The notes under the pieces: model-generated
The model's input: the letters and a program-made list of their open reading frames with translations, nothing else
What the model was told of the DNA's origin: nothing
Databases searched by the model: none
Position numbers and translations under genes: made by a program
Shown: one piece after another, positions 48,211-59,492 of the stretch
Position numbering within the stretch: the first letter of the stretch is position 1
Layout of the letters: every line of letters begins with the position of its first letter
Origin: Arbacia lixula
Lineage: Eukaryota; Echinodermata; Echinoidea; Arbacioida; Arbaciidae
NCBI GenBank assembly: GCA_963669155.1
Contig: OZ022583.1
Span: 15,312,678 to 15,376,677 of the forward strand
Direction of reading: 5' to 3'
Length of the DNA stretch: 64,000 bases

Positions 48211-48870
48211 TCGCTGTTTTATCCTCTTTCTCCCTTTTCACTGTCGCTCTCTATCTCCCTCTCTGTTATCTCTACCTCTGCATTGCTCTCTTTTCTTCTT
48301 TCTCCCTTTTCATCTGTCTCTCATTACCCCGATCCCTTCCTATCAATATATTGATTTATCTGCCTCATATCCATTTGTAATATCTCCCTTTTACCTTCTC
48401 CCCTCTTTTTTCCTATTTCATCCCTCCCTCTTCCTCTTCACCTCTCTCTCTTTACCACCCTATATATAATTTTATCTACCCGCTTAATAAATTTCCTTTT
48501 TTTTCTCTCTCCCGCACTCTGTTCATCTTTCTCCCATTCTCCCTATCACTCTCTCTACCTCCCATCCTATATCATTTTATAATCTATCTGACTAATGCAG
48601 TATATCCATCTATTCCTCTTTCTCTCTCCCGCTCTCTTTTCCTCTTCCTAACTTTTCCTCGTTCCCCTTTTTATTCTGTTTCCCTTTATCCCCATAATTC
48701 TATTAATTCATCTTCCTACAGATATTCACCAATATTATCTATCTAGCTATTATATCTTTATACTCCATATGTTATTATCTCCACCCAATCTCAAACCGTC
48801 TTTTTCCATTCCTTATACTCCTGCACACTCCTCTGTATCCCTTTTGTACATTTTCCCACTCCTACATCAT
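48211..48870. repeat. pyrimidine-rich low-complexity tract
   Basis: Long CT-rich stretch with short AT interruptions. No regular period. Confidence 0.8.
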
Positions 48871-50412
48871 CGGTTGGAATCCACAGAATATTTTTCCAAG
48901 CATATTAGTTGACAAGACACAGTAAGAAATACAAGCTCTTTTAATCCTTTGCATGTGTCTTTAATAGTTGCCATTCCAGGAACAAACAATATCTCATAAT
49001 TTAATTATGTTTGCACTTTTCAATATTTTTTTTTCAGACTAAATGCATTTCTTGCGTAGTTATGGGTATGCTTAAATTGTTGTAATAGTGCAGGAGAAAT
49101 CATATCGGTCTTGTTTGCAACTTTGCCGTGTAAATGTCGTTGCTGAAAGGGTTTAAAATTATTTACATTTCCTTGAATACGTCAAAAGTTTCTTTTCTGA
49201 CGACCAGAGAATTATACTTTGCATATCTGGGAGGGTTATTTTTATTTTATGAAACCTAAAAAACAATGATGTTTTGTATTATAAGGTTTGTGCTGGCTTC
49301 TATTATATCTGTGGTCCATAATAGTGTCATGAACGTATCAGTTAAGTGGCGTTAACAAATTTAATCACAGCCTCATGAATTTTGGTGCCTTTCTGTTGTT
49401 CAACTTCGTTACTTTAAGTCGGTACGTCATTGTTTGTGAATACAAAAAATTGTATGATTTTCTCTTTGCCACCAATTTGTTTATGGCCAAACATTTTGTT
49501 TTATTGCTTACGTTTGGTATTGAGCGCACCCCATGAGAGGGTCACTTTTCTCCAATTAATCAGCCAAAAAAAATTCTAGCGTTGCTGTCTGGCTTTAACT
49601 GACGATACCACAATTTCAGGTTGAAATGAATCGCTTCTATGAAAGAATTATAAAAGCCTAAAATTCTCGGCATTACGATCTATGTGCAATACAAGGTTCT
49701 GTTATATTTGGCATTTACACTCGAATTGCATGCATAAGTAATAAGGACTTAATCAAAATAAAACAATTTTTGTTTGATGGCACTTCAGAGGTTACAGAAA
49801 ACTTCATCGTTGCTCAGAAATCTGCTTGCTTCCCACATTTTAAGGGTTCTTCTTTTTTCCGATGTGGCAGCTTGCCTTTTTTTCTCAACTTCTCGTAGAA
49901 GTAAGGGGTGGCAGTTTTCTGTTTGGGGTCGCGTGATTTCACAGTGTTTCCTCGATAACCTGCTGTTGACTCCTGACTCAGAAAACGTCCAGAAGGTAGA
50001 CCGCCTGGTATGGAAAATATAAAGAGAAGGGGGAAATGTACTTGTGAATTTGATCAATTTCAAATGAACCCCATTCCTGTACGTGAGTAACAAAGTTAAG
50101 AGAATAATCAAAGATTAACGTGGCATTGGAAAAGAGAATTTTCATAAAGAAGTCCTCTTCAACAGAGTGAGCGTTCAGTTATGAAGATCTATCTTCGTAT
50201 TCTCTCATCTTTCCTTCTCTCGTTCTTCTATTTGCTTCATTTTCGTTCCACTGTCTGTCCCCTGTCTCTCCTCCTACATGTTATATAATTTTCAAAACTT
50301 TGGTATCATCACAATCTCATCCTGCCCGTGTCACGTGTTGATGGCGTGATAAATAATAAAAGGTACTATCAATGGACTTGTGGGTGTATCACCTTTGCTG
50401 GTCGCAGATGCT
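48871..50412. other. intergenic, nothing recognised
   Basis: AT-rich with an unsupported 108-codon minus frame (49785-50111). Confidence 0.4.
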
Positions 50413-50584
50413 CTAAGGCCAGCTACAGACGACACGCTCCGATCAGTCGTTTGACTCTGCGACTGGCTGACTCGAAGGACCCGGTCATTGGATTTGTGTA
50501 AGAAGGTGACGTCACATGTCCAGTCGTAGGTATTTTCGACTACAGAATCGTGGTATAATCGTGTCCTCTGTGGTAGCCCGTAGA
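50413..50584. mobile_element. MITE, copy B (ACGACACGAT family)
   Basis: Arms TAAGGCCAGCTACAGACGAC and, inverted, TACGGGCTACCACAGAGGAC. The interior ACCCGGTCATTGGATTTGT followed by AAGAAGGTGACGTCACATGT is nearly identical to the copy at 8367-8527. Confidence 0.8.
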
Positions 50585-50754
50585 CAAGGAGATGACTTCA
50601 GGCCAAGGAGCTGAAATACTCCAAGCCTGGTTCAGACGAGTCGTCTTTTAAGGTGGTACGTACGGAGACGAGCCCCAGTCAATGGTTGATGACAGTCAGT
50701 CTGTTTGGGAAGTATCCGTGTTAAGGCTGTCATTCCTCCAGCTATCTTTGATCT

Positions 50755-51474
50755 AGAAGTCATTGACGTCCTCTCTGGTTTAGTAGTCATCAATGCCATC
50801 GACGTCTTTACTGATTTAGTAGTCATTTATGTAACCATCGTCCTCTCTGATTTAATAGTCATTGATGTCATCGACATCCTCCCTGATTTAGTTCTCCTTG
50901 ATGTCATTGTCGTCCTCTCTGATTTAGTAGTCAATAATGTCATCGATGTTGTCAACATCTTCTCTGATTTAGTACCCATCGATCATGTTAAGGTCATCGT
51001 TGTCCTCTCTAATTAAGTAGTCAATGCTCTAAACAATGACGATTTAGTCGTCATTGATGCCATTGATGTTTTCGACATTTTTTCTGATGTAGTAGTCATT
51101 GATGTCATAGATGTGATCGACATCTTCTCTGATGTAGTCGTCATTGATGTCACAGATGTTACCGACATTTTCTCTGATGTAGTAGTCATTGATGTCATAG
51201 ATGTGATCGACATCTTCTCTGATGTAGTCGTCACTGATGTCACAGATATTTTCGACATCTTCTCTGATGTATTAGTCATTGATGTCATAGATGTTATCGA
51301 CATCTTCTCTGATTTAGTCGTCATTGATGTCATAGATGTTTTCGACATCTTCTCTGATGTAGTCGTCACTGATGTCTTAGATGTTATCGACATCTTCTCT
51401 GATTTAGTCGTCATTGATGTCATAGATGTTATCGACATTTTCTCTGATTTAGTCATTACTGATGCCATCGATGT
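50755..51474. repeat. 45-bp minisatellite, open on both strands
   Basis: About 16 tandem 45-bp units. The most regular part is 51060-51470; older, more diverged units extend left to about 50755. Minus strand unit core: ACTAAATCAGAGAAGATGTC then GATAACATCTATGACATCAATG. The unit is a multiple of three without stops, so the minus strand reads TSMTSMTTKSEKMSI repeats (151 codons at 51468-51013) and the plus strand reads IDVIDIFSDVVV repeats (121 codons). No start or splice context makes either a likely protein. The right edge runs into the decayed exon at 51475-51609, from which the unit appears to derive. Confidence 0.9.
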
Positions 51475-51609
51475 CTAGGCCGAGTATCACGCTGTCAACC
51501 TAGGCGTTCCTGATTGCGTAATGGAGAATGTTGGCCTTACTGCCTTCTCCAGATCGACGTAGTTGATATCGTGTTCAAAGTTTTGTACCGACGCCAACAT
51601 CACAGCAAT
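51475..51609 (-). pseudogene. decayed duplicate of the last exon of the acidic-protein gene
   Basis: It aligns along its length with the functional exon at 53265-53092: acceptor TATCCTCAG, then a related SVQNFEHDINYVD against SVTELADEIDYVID, then an exact GCAATCAGGAACGCCT match, CTCGG, ATCGATGG/TTCGAGATGG, and the CTAAATCAGAGA that holds the stop codon in the real exon. Indels shift the frame; reading from the acceptor ends at a TGA near 51487, and the ancestral frame hits TAG right after the exact match. Its 3' end merges with the 45-bp array. It would truncate the protein if spliced in. Confidence 0.8.
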
Positions 51610-51885
51610 CTGAGGATAAAAACGTAAGGTGAATGTAACACTAATATCGATATTAGGTGAATAAAATTCAGTCTGGTATAATGAAGAACTTTTTGGAGAT
51701 CTTTTTTCACCAGCCTGGTATGTTTGCTTGTTACATATCATGCCTATATTTTGTTTTTGTATTTCAAACAATACTTTACTCACGGGAACCTGAAAGCTTG
51801 TCAGAGGTTTGTCTGAGTAGCAACAACTGATAGAGTTAAGAGTGCATTCCATCAATTGAAACTGAATCACTCGATACAGGTGGAG

Positions 51886-51924
51886 TACTCATTACTCATT
51901 ACTCATTACTCATTACTCATTACT
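51886..51924. repeat. (ACTCATT)n microsatellite
   Basis: Five tandem 7-bp units. Confidence 0.95.
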
Positions 51925-52255
51925 ACGCAGTTACGGAGAAAGTAACGTGTATTACAAAAGTCGCGGCTTATTGAAACAGGTCGTGATAAATATTAAAGAC
52001 ATATACTTACTGTATAATAATTCTGCAGTCATCATGACTTTGATTTAAACTTTTACATGTTATTCATATTCGTACATTATTTGTCCATGTCATTCTGAAG
52101 TGAAACGAGAATGGTACCAGTAGCACGACATAATGTTTCTCCTAAGACTCCTATGATAAACTATTACTACCGGTATCCACAACCTGTAATTGCTACAAAA
52201 AAAAACATTATTTTGCTCACCTCATCTGGTTATTGGGGAGCTTCTTCATTCCACG
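51925..52255. other. intergenic, nothing recognised
   Basis: AT-rich spacer with no supported feature. Confidence 0.45.
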
Positions 52256-52256
52256 G

Positions 52257-52398
52257 AGCTGAGCCGAGCCGAGCCGAGCCGAGCCGAGCGAGCCGTGCCG
52301 TGCCGACCCGAGCCGAGCCAAGCCCAGCCCAGCCCAGCCCAGCCCAGCCCAGCCCAGCCCAGCCCAGCCCAGCCAACCGAACCGAGCCCAGCCGAGGT
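52257..52398. repeat. (GAGCC)n/(CAGCC)n pentanucleotide array
   Basis: Starts as GAGCC units, passes through GTGCC/GACCC variants, then becomes about 10 clean CAGCC units before returning to GAGCC. All frames stay open, giving PAQPS and GLGWA repeats that are artefacts. Confidence 0.95.
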
Positions 52399-52559
52399 AA
52401 CCTGTCTGCAGGTGGTTCACAGACGATGCTTGGTCCGGGTTTACAGGTGGCCAGTGTGATGGCAACATACTAGCCCTCAGCTTGTGGCTCCTCCAGCTGT
52501 GAAGAAAACCCCCAACACAATTGCCTATTAGCTTTGAAGTGTGCATACAGGCCCATGGA

Positions 52560-52785
52560 GTAGGAGGACATTCGGGAGAGAGAGATGGTGGGAAAGAGAC
52601 AGAGAGGGAGAGGGAGAAAGAAGAAGAGAGCGTAAGTAAGAAGAAGTAAGAGGTAAGAAGCAAGAGAGAGCGAGAGAGATTGAGGGAGAGGGAGGGGAAA
52701 GGAGAGAGATAGGGGAGAGAGAGAGGGTGGAGGGGAGAGAGTTAGAGGAAGAGAGACAGGGAGGGGAGAGAATAGAGAGAGGGGT

Positions 52786-52861
<76 letters not shown>

Positions 52862-52862
52862 G
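52560..52862. repeat. GA-rich tract with (GT)n and (GA)n
   Basis: Interrupted AG-rich sequence, a GT run at 52790-52812 and a pure GA run at 52813-52855. Confidence 0.9.
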
Positions 52863-53091
52863 AGGGGGGATCCCTAGCATCAAATTTTGCGATTGATTTG
52901 AGTCGATGGGAAGTCCAATATACTTCCTCTAATCTACAGAGATATTAAAGTCAAATGCTCTCAGTGCCAGACACACTATTGTGGCCACAGCACTGACAGG
53001 GTTAAAATTTTGTATTTGCTTTGCAGCAGAGTCAAATAAGTATTCACCTTCAAGCTCCCCCGTGTTGGCATAATGCGACGCCCTCTCTGAT

Positions 53092-56000
53092 TTAGGAGAC
53101 GTCGACTTCCATCTCGAACACCAGACCGAGCCCCGCCCTCTCGACCCAGGCGTTCCTGATTGCCTGGCGTAGCAGGGTTTGCTTCGTTGCTGCCTGCTCG
53201 TGGTCGATGACATAGTCGATTTCATCTGCTAATTCTGTGACCGACGTCAGTGACGTCAACGAAGTCTGAGGAAAAGGACATTATTAAAAAGGATACAGAA
53301 ATGAGAAGTCGAATTCATTAACTCTTTGTGTTGCATTAGTAGGGGAAAAATACACACATAGCACATGTAGAGTTTACTCAGTTACTAAATGACACAAAAG
53401 GAGAGAGAATATTTATTTTTGTTTTATTTATCTTTTTCAAATTAATGTGTTGGAAAAGCAGGTAGAAAGGAGAGAGTGGCATTGCCTACCCCGAAGCCCA
53501 TCTTCCATCCTGCTTCCTTCTCATCATCGTCATCGATCTCCTTGTCCTCATCCTCTGCATCCTCCCTCTCCTTCTCCACATTGGCCAGCCATCTCCTGAT
53601 GCCTGCCTTGCCATCGACGTCGTCATTGTCTTCGTCCCCTGGCGACTGTCCATCAGAGCTCGAGTCAGAATCCTTGAGCTGGCATTTCCTGTCGTCGCCA
53701 TCATCATCATCAATGTCGTTGCCATCCTCCAGATCTTTGTACCCATCCCCGGAGCTGCTCTCTGACTCGTAGTCGGATTCGTACTCAATGTCGAAGGCGA
53801 TGGGGGAGGTAGAGGACAGGCTTAAGTTGTCGAGGCTTTCCACTGTGGAAGAAATGAATAGCAGTGACATGTAGCAATCATTCAACAATAAGAAGGGTTG
53901 ACTATCCACGTCTTGGGACGTTCTTTATCTCTTTTCTTTTATTTTGTAATGAAATGATATCGAAATGGAATGAAATCTTTACTTCAATGGTAAAATCACA
54001 CCGTCATCTCATTTCATCTTAATATTATTTATTTAAATGTTACTGCTATGATATATTCTTCACAACGTACTGAAGACATATAGTAGTGTAGGTCATATTG
54101 GTTATTGAGGAGGATTCCGTTCCATTTGGACATGCTTCATCTGATTATATTGGAAGCAAGAAAGAAATTTATCATTCGAAAACCTAACCCAAACCCAAAT
54201 CTTAACCATAATCTAACCCTAGCCTAAGCCTAAATCATAGGCTGGAGTAAGTGACGTACAATCATTTATCCTCCTAAAACCCCGCAATGTGAAATTGTTG
54301 AGGGAGGAAATATGCGACTTACTAGAGCTCTGCTTCCTACAGCTCAGGGCTGAAACCGCTCGATCGTCATTCTGGTTTCCGCCGACGTCAGCGAAGATAT
54401 CGATACTCCCCTTCGCTCCATGCAGCATAGCTCCCTCAGCGCTCGCCATGGAAGCACTCTCGTCGTCTTCGTCATCCTCCTCCACCTCCTCCTCCTCTTC
54501 CTCCTTCTCCTCTTCCTCCTGGTTCTCTCCCCCGGCTGCCTCCTCTGCCTGTTCCACCGCATCGCCCCGTTTCAGCTCCTCCTCTTCTGTGGGCTCATCG
54601 ACTTCCTTCTCCTGCTTCTCCACATCGGGCTCCACCTCCTTATCTCCCTCCAGATCCTTCCACTCTGTGGGCTCCTCAACTACCTTTTCCTGATTCTCAT
54701 CATCTCCCTCCAGCTCCTCCTCTTCAGGCTCCACCTCGTCTCCCTCCAGCTCCTCCTCTTCGGGCTCCTCCTTGTATCCCTCCAGCTCCTCCTTCTCTTC
54801 GGCTTCTTCCTTGACTCCATCCTGCTTCTTCTCTTTCTGCTCCAGCTCCTCAGCTCCCTCCAGCTTTTCCTTCTCTTTGGGCTCCCCCTCGACTTCTTTC
54901 TCCCTCTCCTCCTTGGACTCCATCTCCTTGTCTCCCTCCACCTCCTCCTTCTCTTCGGGCTCCTCCTTGTCTCCCTGCAGCTCCTCCTTCTCTTCGGGCT
55001 CCTCCTTGACTCCCTCCTCCTTCTCCTCCTTCTGCTCCAGCTCCTCAACTCCCTCTAGATTCCCCTTCTCCTTGGGCTCCTCCTCCTCCTTCTCCTCTTC
55101 CACGGCACCATTCTCAATTGCCTTCAGACTAGGCAAGTCTAGGACAGCGTCTGTGTGAACAATCGTAATAAACCTTTATATTTTAAGAATAATCATGAGG
55201 AAGTTGTAATAAACTATGATTACTAGCCCTGAATTCATGGTATGGGCAACTCCATTGGTCCAAAACCTTTAATTGCCCCTCGCCTTGGGAAGCAGAAATA
55301 TCAGTGTTTTATTCCATATCAAAAATAAAAATACGAAGTAAAATTAAAGACCCAAATTATAAAATAAATTTACTTACAGTCTCCATTACCGTGGTCGAGC
55401 TCGACCTCGTACACCACCTCAGCTCCACCGCGGATCACATGATCTCCTTCCTCTCCAGTGATTGCAATTGGAGTGTGAAGGTCTTCCTTGATGTCATCAC
55501 GGATGTGGTGGTCATCGACATGGAGGTGGTCGTCCACATCGAGGGGGGTGTCGGCATGGTCTTTGGACTCAACTTCGATGTCCATGCACATTGGTGCATC
55601 TCCCAAACCTACCATAAGATGACAGCATAATGTTCACAAATTTTTATCATCATATAAAATTATCTAACAAAAAAAACAACAGAACAAACATTCTGGCTTA
55701 TACATCTATTACACTGTTATATTATCAGTAGATGTATGTTAAACAATAAATCAATCGCTTTTGCTACAGTAGGAATATTCAATTTTTAAAGGTTCAACCT
55801 AATCGAGCGCAGATTTGATTTGCACCAAAAAGTTTTCTTTACAGCGTAAGGACAAATGAGTCCCGCATGATGTTTTATTTTTTTCATATCAATATAATAT
55901 GTCGATTATCATTGATTATCTAAAGGCACCTTCATTATAAACAAGATATTAAAAAAAACACAATTTAGCAAAAAGCAAACATTTGATTTACTAGTATACG

Positions 56001-57090
56001 TATATCACATATTTGTTTTTTCTTGATTTTAAATAAACTAATTTTACCAAGTTTGTAAAAAAGTAAATGTAAGCACAAAGAGAAGTAAAAACAAAAAAGC
56101 AACATACGAACTTATACGTACATGACATATATATATTTTTTTCTTGAGAGGAAACAAACTAATTTTACCAAGTTTGTAAAAAAAAAAGAAAATGTAAGCA
56201 CAAAGAGAAGTGAAAACAAAATGAAGCAACATACGAACTAACCAGTGTGGAGATGTTCATCCTGGTTGCTAGGAGACGGGATGATGGCTGGTGTTGGTAA
56301 GCTATCAACCTTCTCCTCATCCTCCTCCTTCTTCTCCTCCTCCTTCTCTTCTGCCGAGCTTTCCGCGCTACCGTGGATGATGGTGGATGTTGGTGGAGCG
56401 GGAACAGGGCTATCCGCCTCCCCGTTGGTCTGGGAGAGCGAAGCCGCTGGCTCGGGTTCGGTGCTGCTGCTGCTGCTACTGTCCCGTGAGAGGTCCCAGT
56501 CAGAGTCGACAGGCAACACCTGATTCATATTAGATATATTTATTCATTTATTCATTTATCTATTTATTTATTTATTTATTTATTGAGCTTGTCATATTTA
56601 AGTGATTAATATGCCTATTTAAATGGGTGAAATTCTTTATTCATCGTAAAAAAACGAACAATTTTCATAATCATTGCAGCAAGGTATCATTAGAAAGCCG
56701 ATGGTTTGTAAGGTAAGATGGGTTGAATTGAATTGACACTGCATTTGAACAAAAACTCAGTGGAAATGCTCATTGTATTTGGTGAAATGTAAACAGAAAG
56801 GGTCGTTTACATATACAATGATCTGGAATTATATATCTGATCATAATTCTCCATATTTTCCCCGGTTCTATTGTACCCTTTCCTCTCTCTGAACTCTCTT
56901 TCTCTGTTGGTTTCCCTTGTCTTTCCATATCTTTCTCTTTGTCTCTCATTCATTCTCACAATTTCTCTTTTTTATCTTTGTCTCTTGTGTCTCTATTTTT
57001 TTCTCTTTCTGTGCTGTTTTCTCTTTTTCTCTTTTGGTCTCTTCCCCTCCCCACCCCCTATCTCTGTTTCTTTCTTTGTCTCTGTCTCTG

Positions 57091-57139
<49 letters not shown>

Positions 57140-57508
57140 CCAACACATACACACGCACACAATGGCGATGTTCAATCGCGTGTATACATGTAAAGTATAA
57201 CAAAACATTATGATTAAATGTCTTTCAAGTGAAACGAACATCTCTGGATTCCCTGCAGCACATACACTATGCACGCACATTTACAATTCAACATTGAAAG
57301 GTATTTCGAGGACTTCAATTTCATTTTGTCCTTCATGGCACTATCTTAGTGCAATCCCTAGGAAACCCATACGGCACAAAACATATCTTTGTTTTTAACA
57401 TTAAAACATGCAACACACCTCTATTTCTCAGTGAAAGATGCTTACCTTATTACTCCGTTTACGGGAAAAGCAATTTCCGAAACAAGATTTCGATGAATTC
57501 TGCCCCAT
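53092..57508 (-). CDS. acidic, putatively N-myristoylated protein, six exons (641 aa)
   Basis: Exons: 57508-57446, 56519-56243, 55608-55378, 55150-54323, 53842-53490, 53265-53092. Every junction is GT-AG and the total, 1926 nt, is exactly 642 codons with the stop. Exon 1 reads MGQNSSKSCFGNCFSRKR: a MGxxxS myristoylation signal with two cysteines that could be palmitoylated and basic residues, so the protein probably sits on a membrane face. Exon 2 is Ser- then Glu/Lys-rich; exon 3 is Asp/His-rich (LDVDDHLHVDDHHIRDD). Exon 4 (276 codons) is built of KEEPEEKEELEGD-like Glu repeats. Exon 5 is acidic and ends EAGWKMGFG. Exon 6 has the most ordered-looking part: DEIDYVIDHEQAATKQTLL, then RQAIRNAWVERAGLG. 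No known domain recognised and no function assigned. Reminiscent of MARCKS-type acidic myristoylated proteins in style only. Confidence 0.8.
54182..54237. repeat. degenerate TAACCC-like short repeat
   Basis: CTAACCCAAACCCAAATCTTAACC followed by CTAACCCTAGCCTAAGCC, a loose telomere-motif-like repeat in intron 4. Confidence 0.5.
56036..56240. repeat. 121-bp intronic tandem duplication abutting a splice donor
   Basis: ATTTTACCAAGTTTGTAAAA through AATGTAAGCACAAAGAGAAG and AAGCAACATACGAACT starts at 56041 and again at 56162. The rightmost copy reaches the exon 2 donor (GTTAGTTCGTATG on minus). The left copy has AAGTTCGTATG in that position and so lacks a donor. Confidence 0.85.
56550..57140. other. 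intron 1 of the acidic-protein gene
   Basis: Holds TTTA repeats (56538-56583), a pyrimidine-rich stretch (56870-57090) and a GT run (57098-57134). Confidence 0.6.
57098..57134. repeat. (GT)n microsatellite
   Basis: About 18 GT units, pure. Confidence 0.95.
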
Positions 57509-57660
57509 TTTGAATAACGATATTCGAATTAGAGAGATCTCCGATATCAATGCAAGCTAACACACGGTTAAGCAAGTAATGACCAATACACTGCGTACGT
57601 ACATAGCTAGCTTTGTTGATGAATTGTTGTCAAAGTTGTCTGCGCGCGCATCTTTGCGCA

Positions 57661-57668
57661 TGACGTCA
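57661..57668 (-). promoter_or_regulatory. CRE-like TGACGTCA upstream of the acidic-protein gene
   Basis: A perfect TGACGTCA palindrome in a locally CpG-rich patch (TGCGCGCGCATC) about 150 bp upstream of the start codon at 57508, a plausible proximal promoter position for CREB/ATF factors. The same palindrome also occurs inside several MITEs in this window, so chance or repeat origin is possible. Confidence 0.35.
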
Positions 57669-57699
57669 CAATCAACATTTATGATTATGCGCAATCTGA

Positions 57700-58835
57700 A
57701 TTGTTTTATGATCTACGCCATAGATTTCAGCTTTATATTAGCTACAGTACGACACTGTTGTACTTAAAGACAACTTCGGTCAAACAATCTTATATTAGGT
57801 CTACCGTATATTGTGTTAATCTGATCATAACAAAATTTGGGGGAAATCGGATAAGAAATTGCAACGTTACTTTCTTCGAGAAATACAAAGTAATAGGAAA
57901 AAAATGTAATACGATAATAAGATTACAATCTCATAACATAGTTGCCAAAGTATCGATTACATTCTTATTTATTTTGCGGTATTCCTCAACCTTTTCTTTT
58001 ATCTGTGTTTTTTATTTTTTGTTTTTACTTGAGAGCAACTATTTTTGGACAGGAGTTGCCTTTTGATTATGGTGATAACAGCATGAATCCCGGCCGCTAT
58101 ATCTGGATCTTTCAATATCAAGTTTTCTTTTGGTTTTCATGTTGATTTTATCAATATTTTAAATAAATGTTTAGGATTAGGTACGAATTCAGGTAGTAAT
58201 GTAATGTAATTAGTAATGGATTTTTATTTATTATTATTTATTCTGAGACCTCATGGAGAGTGGAAAAAGTCTTCTTTTTTTTTTTTTAAAGAAACAGGAA
58301 CATGTCTGAAGTTCCCGCGACTCCCCCGAGACTAGGCTAGTCCCCGGGAGACGTCGCCGCGTCGTCGCCGCGACAGAGCGGAAACTGAGTCGCCAACAAG
58401 TCGCGAACTGGTCTCCAGGCCATTTACACATGTATACGTAAATGCATCCTTTTAGACACACGTACATGCATCCAATAGCTTATCACGTAGGTCGTCCGCA
58501 CAATGGGCAGATAACTGTGTCAATAAAAACAAGCACAAGAGCACATATTAATATGAAAACAAAACAAGCCCAAGAGCGAGTGCTGTAAATAAACTGTATT
58601 TCATACCTTACATACAATATGAATCACACACTTGAAACATTTATTTTTGACATAGTGAAAATAACACAAGGCATATGGTGTACAGGAGAGATATATCGTG
58701 TATAATACAGTTGCATTTTGGTTAAGATAGGTAGGGATATGATTTTTCCAATTTATATTTAGCCCGCCAGTACAACATTCAATATGATTCTTCGTTTGTC
58801 AGGGTGATGTTTTATTAGTTTAGTTTTCTTTTCTT
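57700..58835. other. intergenic, GC-rich palindromic patch
   Basis: AT-rich except 58309-58420, which is GC-rich with repeated GTCGC/GCGAC and GAGACTAGGCTAGTC-type inverted motifs, perhaps part of another MITE. A run of 15 G occurs at 58836-58850. Confidence 0.4.
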
Positions 58836-59007
58836 GGGGGGGGGGGGGGGTGGAAGACTTTTTCGTCGAGTCCTATGGTGTCTCTCATGCTGCCGTGCAG
58901 TCACAATCATTTTTGTCTTCAACCGTCTTCTTCATCCTCCTTTGTTTCATCTTACATTACTTTTTTTCCTACATCCTCTTCTTGTCGTTCTCTTTCACAT
59001 TTTTCTT

Positions 59008-59051
59008 GTTTTAGTGGAGGCTCTTCTTCTCCTTTTCCTTCTCTTTCTCCT

Positions 59052-59086
<35 letters not shown>

Positions 59087-59238
59087 TCCTTCTTCTTCAT
59101 CATCATCTTCTTTTTCTTGTTTTTCTTCTTTTTCTTCTTCTTCTTCTTCTTCTCCTTCTTCTTCTTCTTCTCCTTCTTCTTCTTCTTCTTCTTCTTCTTC
59201 TTCTTCTTCTTCTTCTTCTTCTTCTTCTTCTTCTTCGT
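59008..59238. repeat. (TTC)n tract
   Basis: Nearly uninterrupted TTC triplets, pure over the last ~70 bp (59166-59235), with TCC and ATC interruptions earlier. Poly-Leu and poly-Ser frames are artefacts. Confidence 0.95.
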
Positions 59239-59492
59239 TTCATGTTTTTCTCAGCGTATCCCTTCCTCACCCTGTGCTGTCTAACTTATAATTAGATATT
59301 CAATCCAAACCAGTGTGAACATAACCAAGATAGCATGGGTGAACGAAAGAACACGATCAAGAAAGGAATAACGACAATGATGTTAGAACAGTGAAAGAGA
59401 CATAGGGAAAAGATATTCAGATGCAAACGTGTGCCTGGATGGTAATATAATGTAATACCACAGCAATTCCCTGCTGCTACAACATCCATTAA

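Noticed and set aside
52111..52663. Pro/Ala/Gln and Gly/Leu/Trp repeat proteins
   Set aside because: Encoded only by the GAGCC/CAGCC pentanucleotide array, open in every frame.
54420..55158. Long Leu-rich and Ser-rich plus-strand frames (up to 212 codons)
   Set aside because: They are the antisense of the Glu-rich exon 4 (CTC/CTT complement of GAG/AAG). The minus strand has splice sites and in-frame partners; the plus strand has none.
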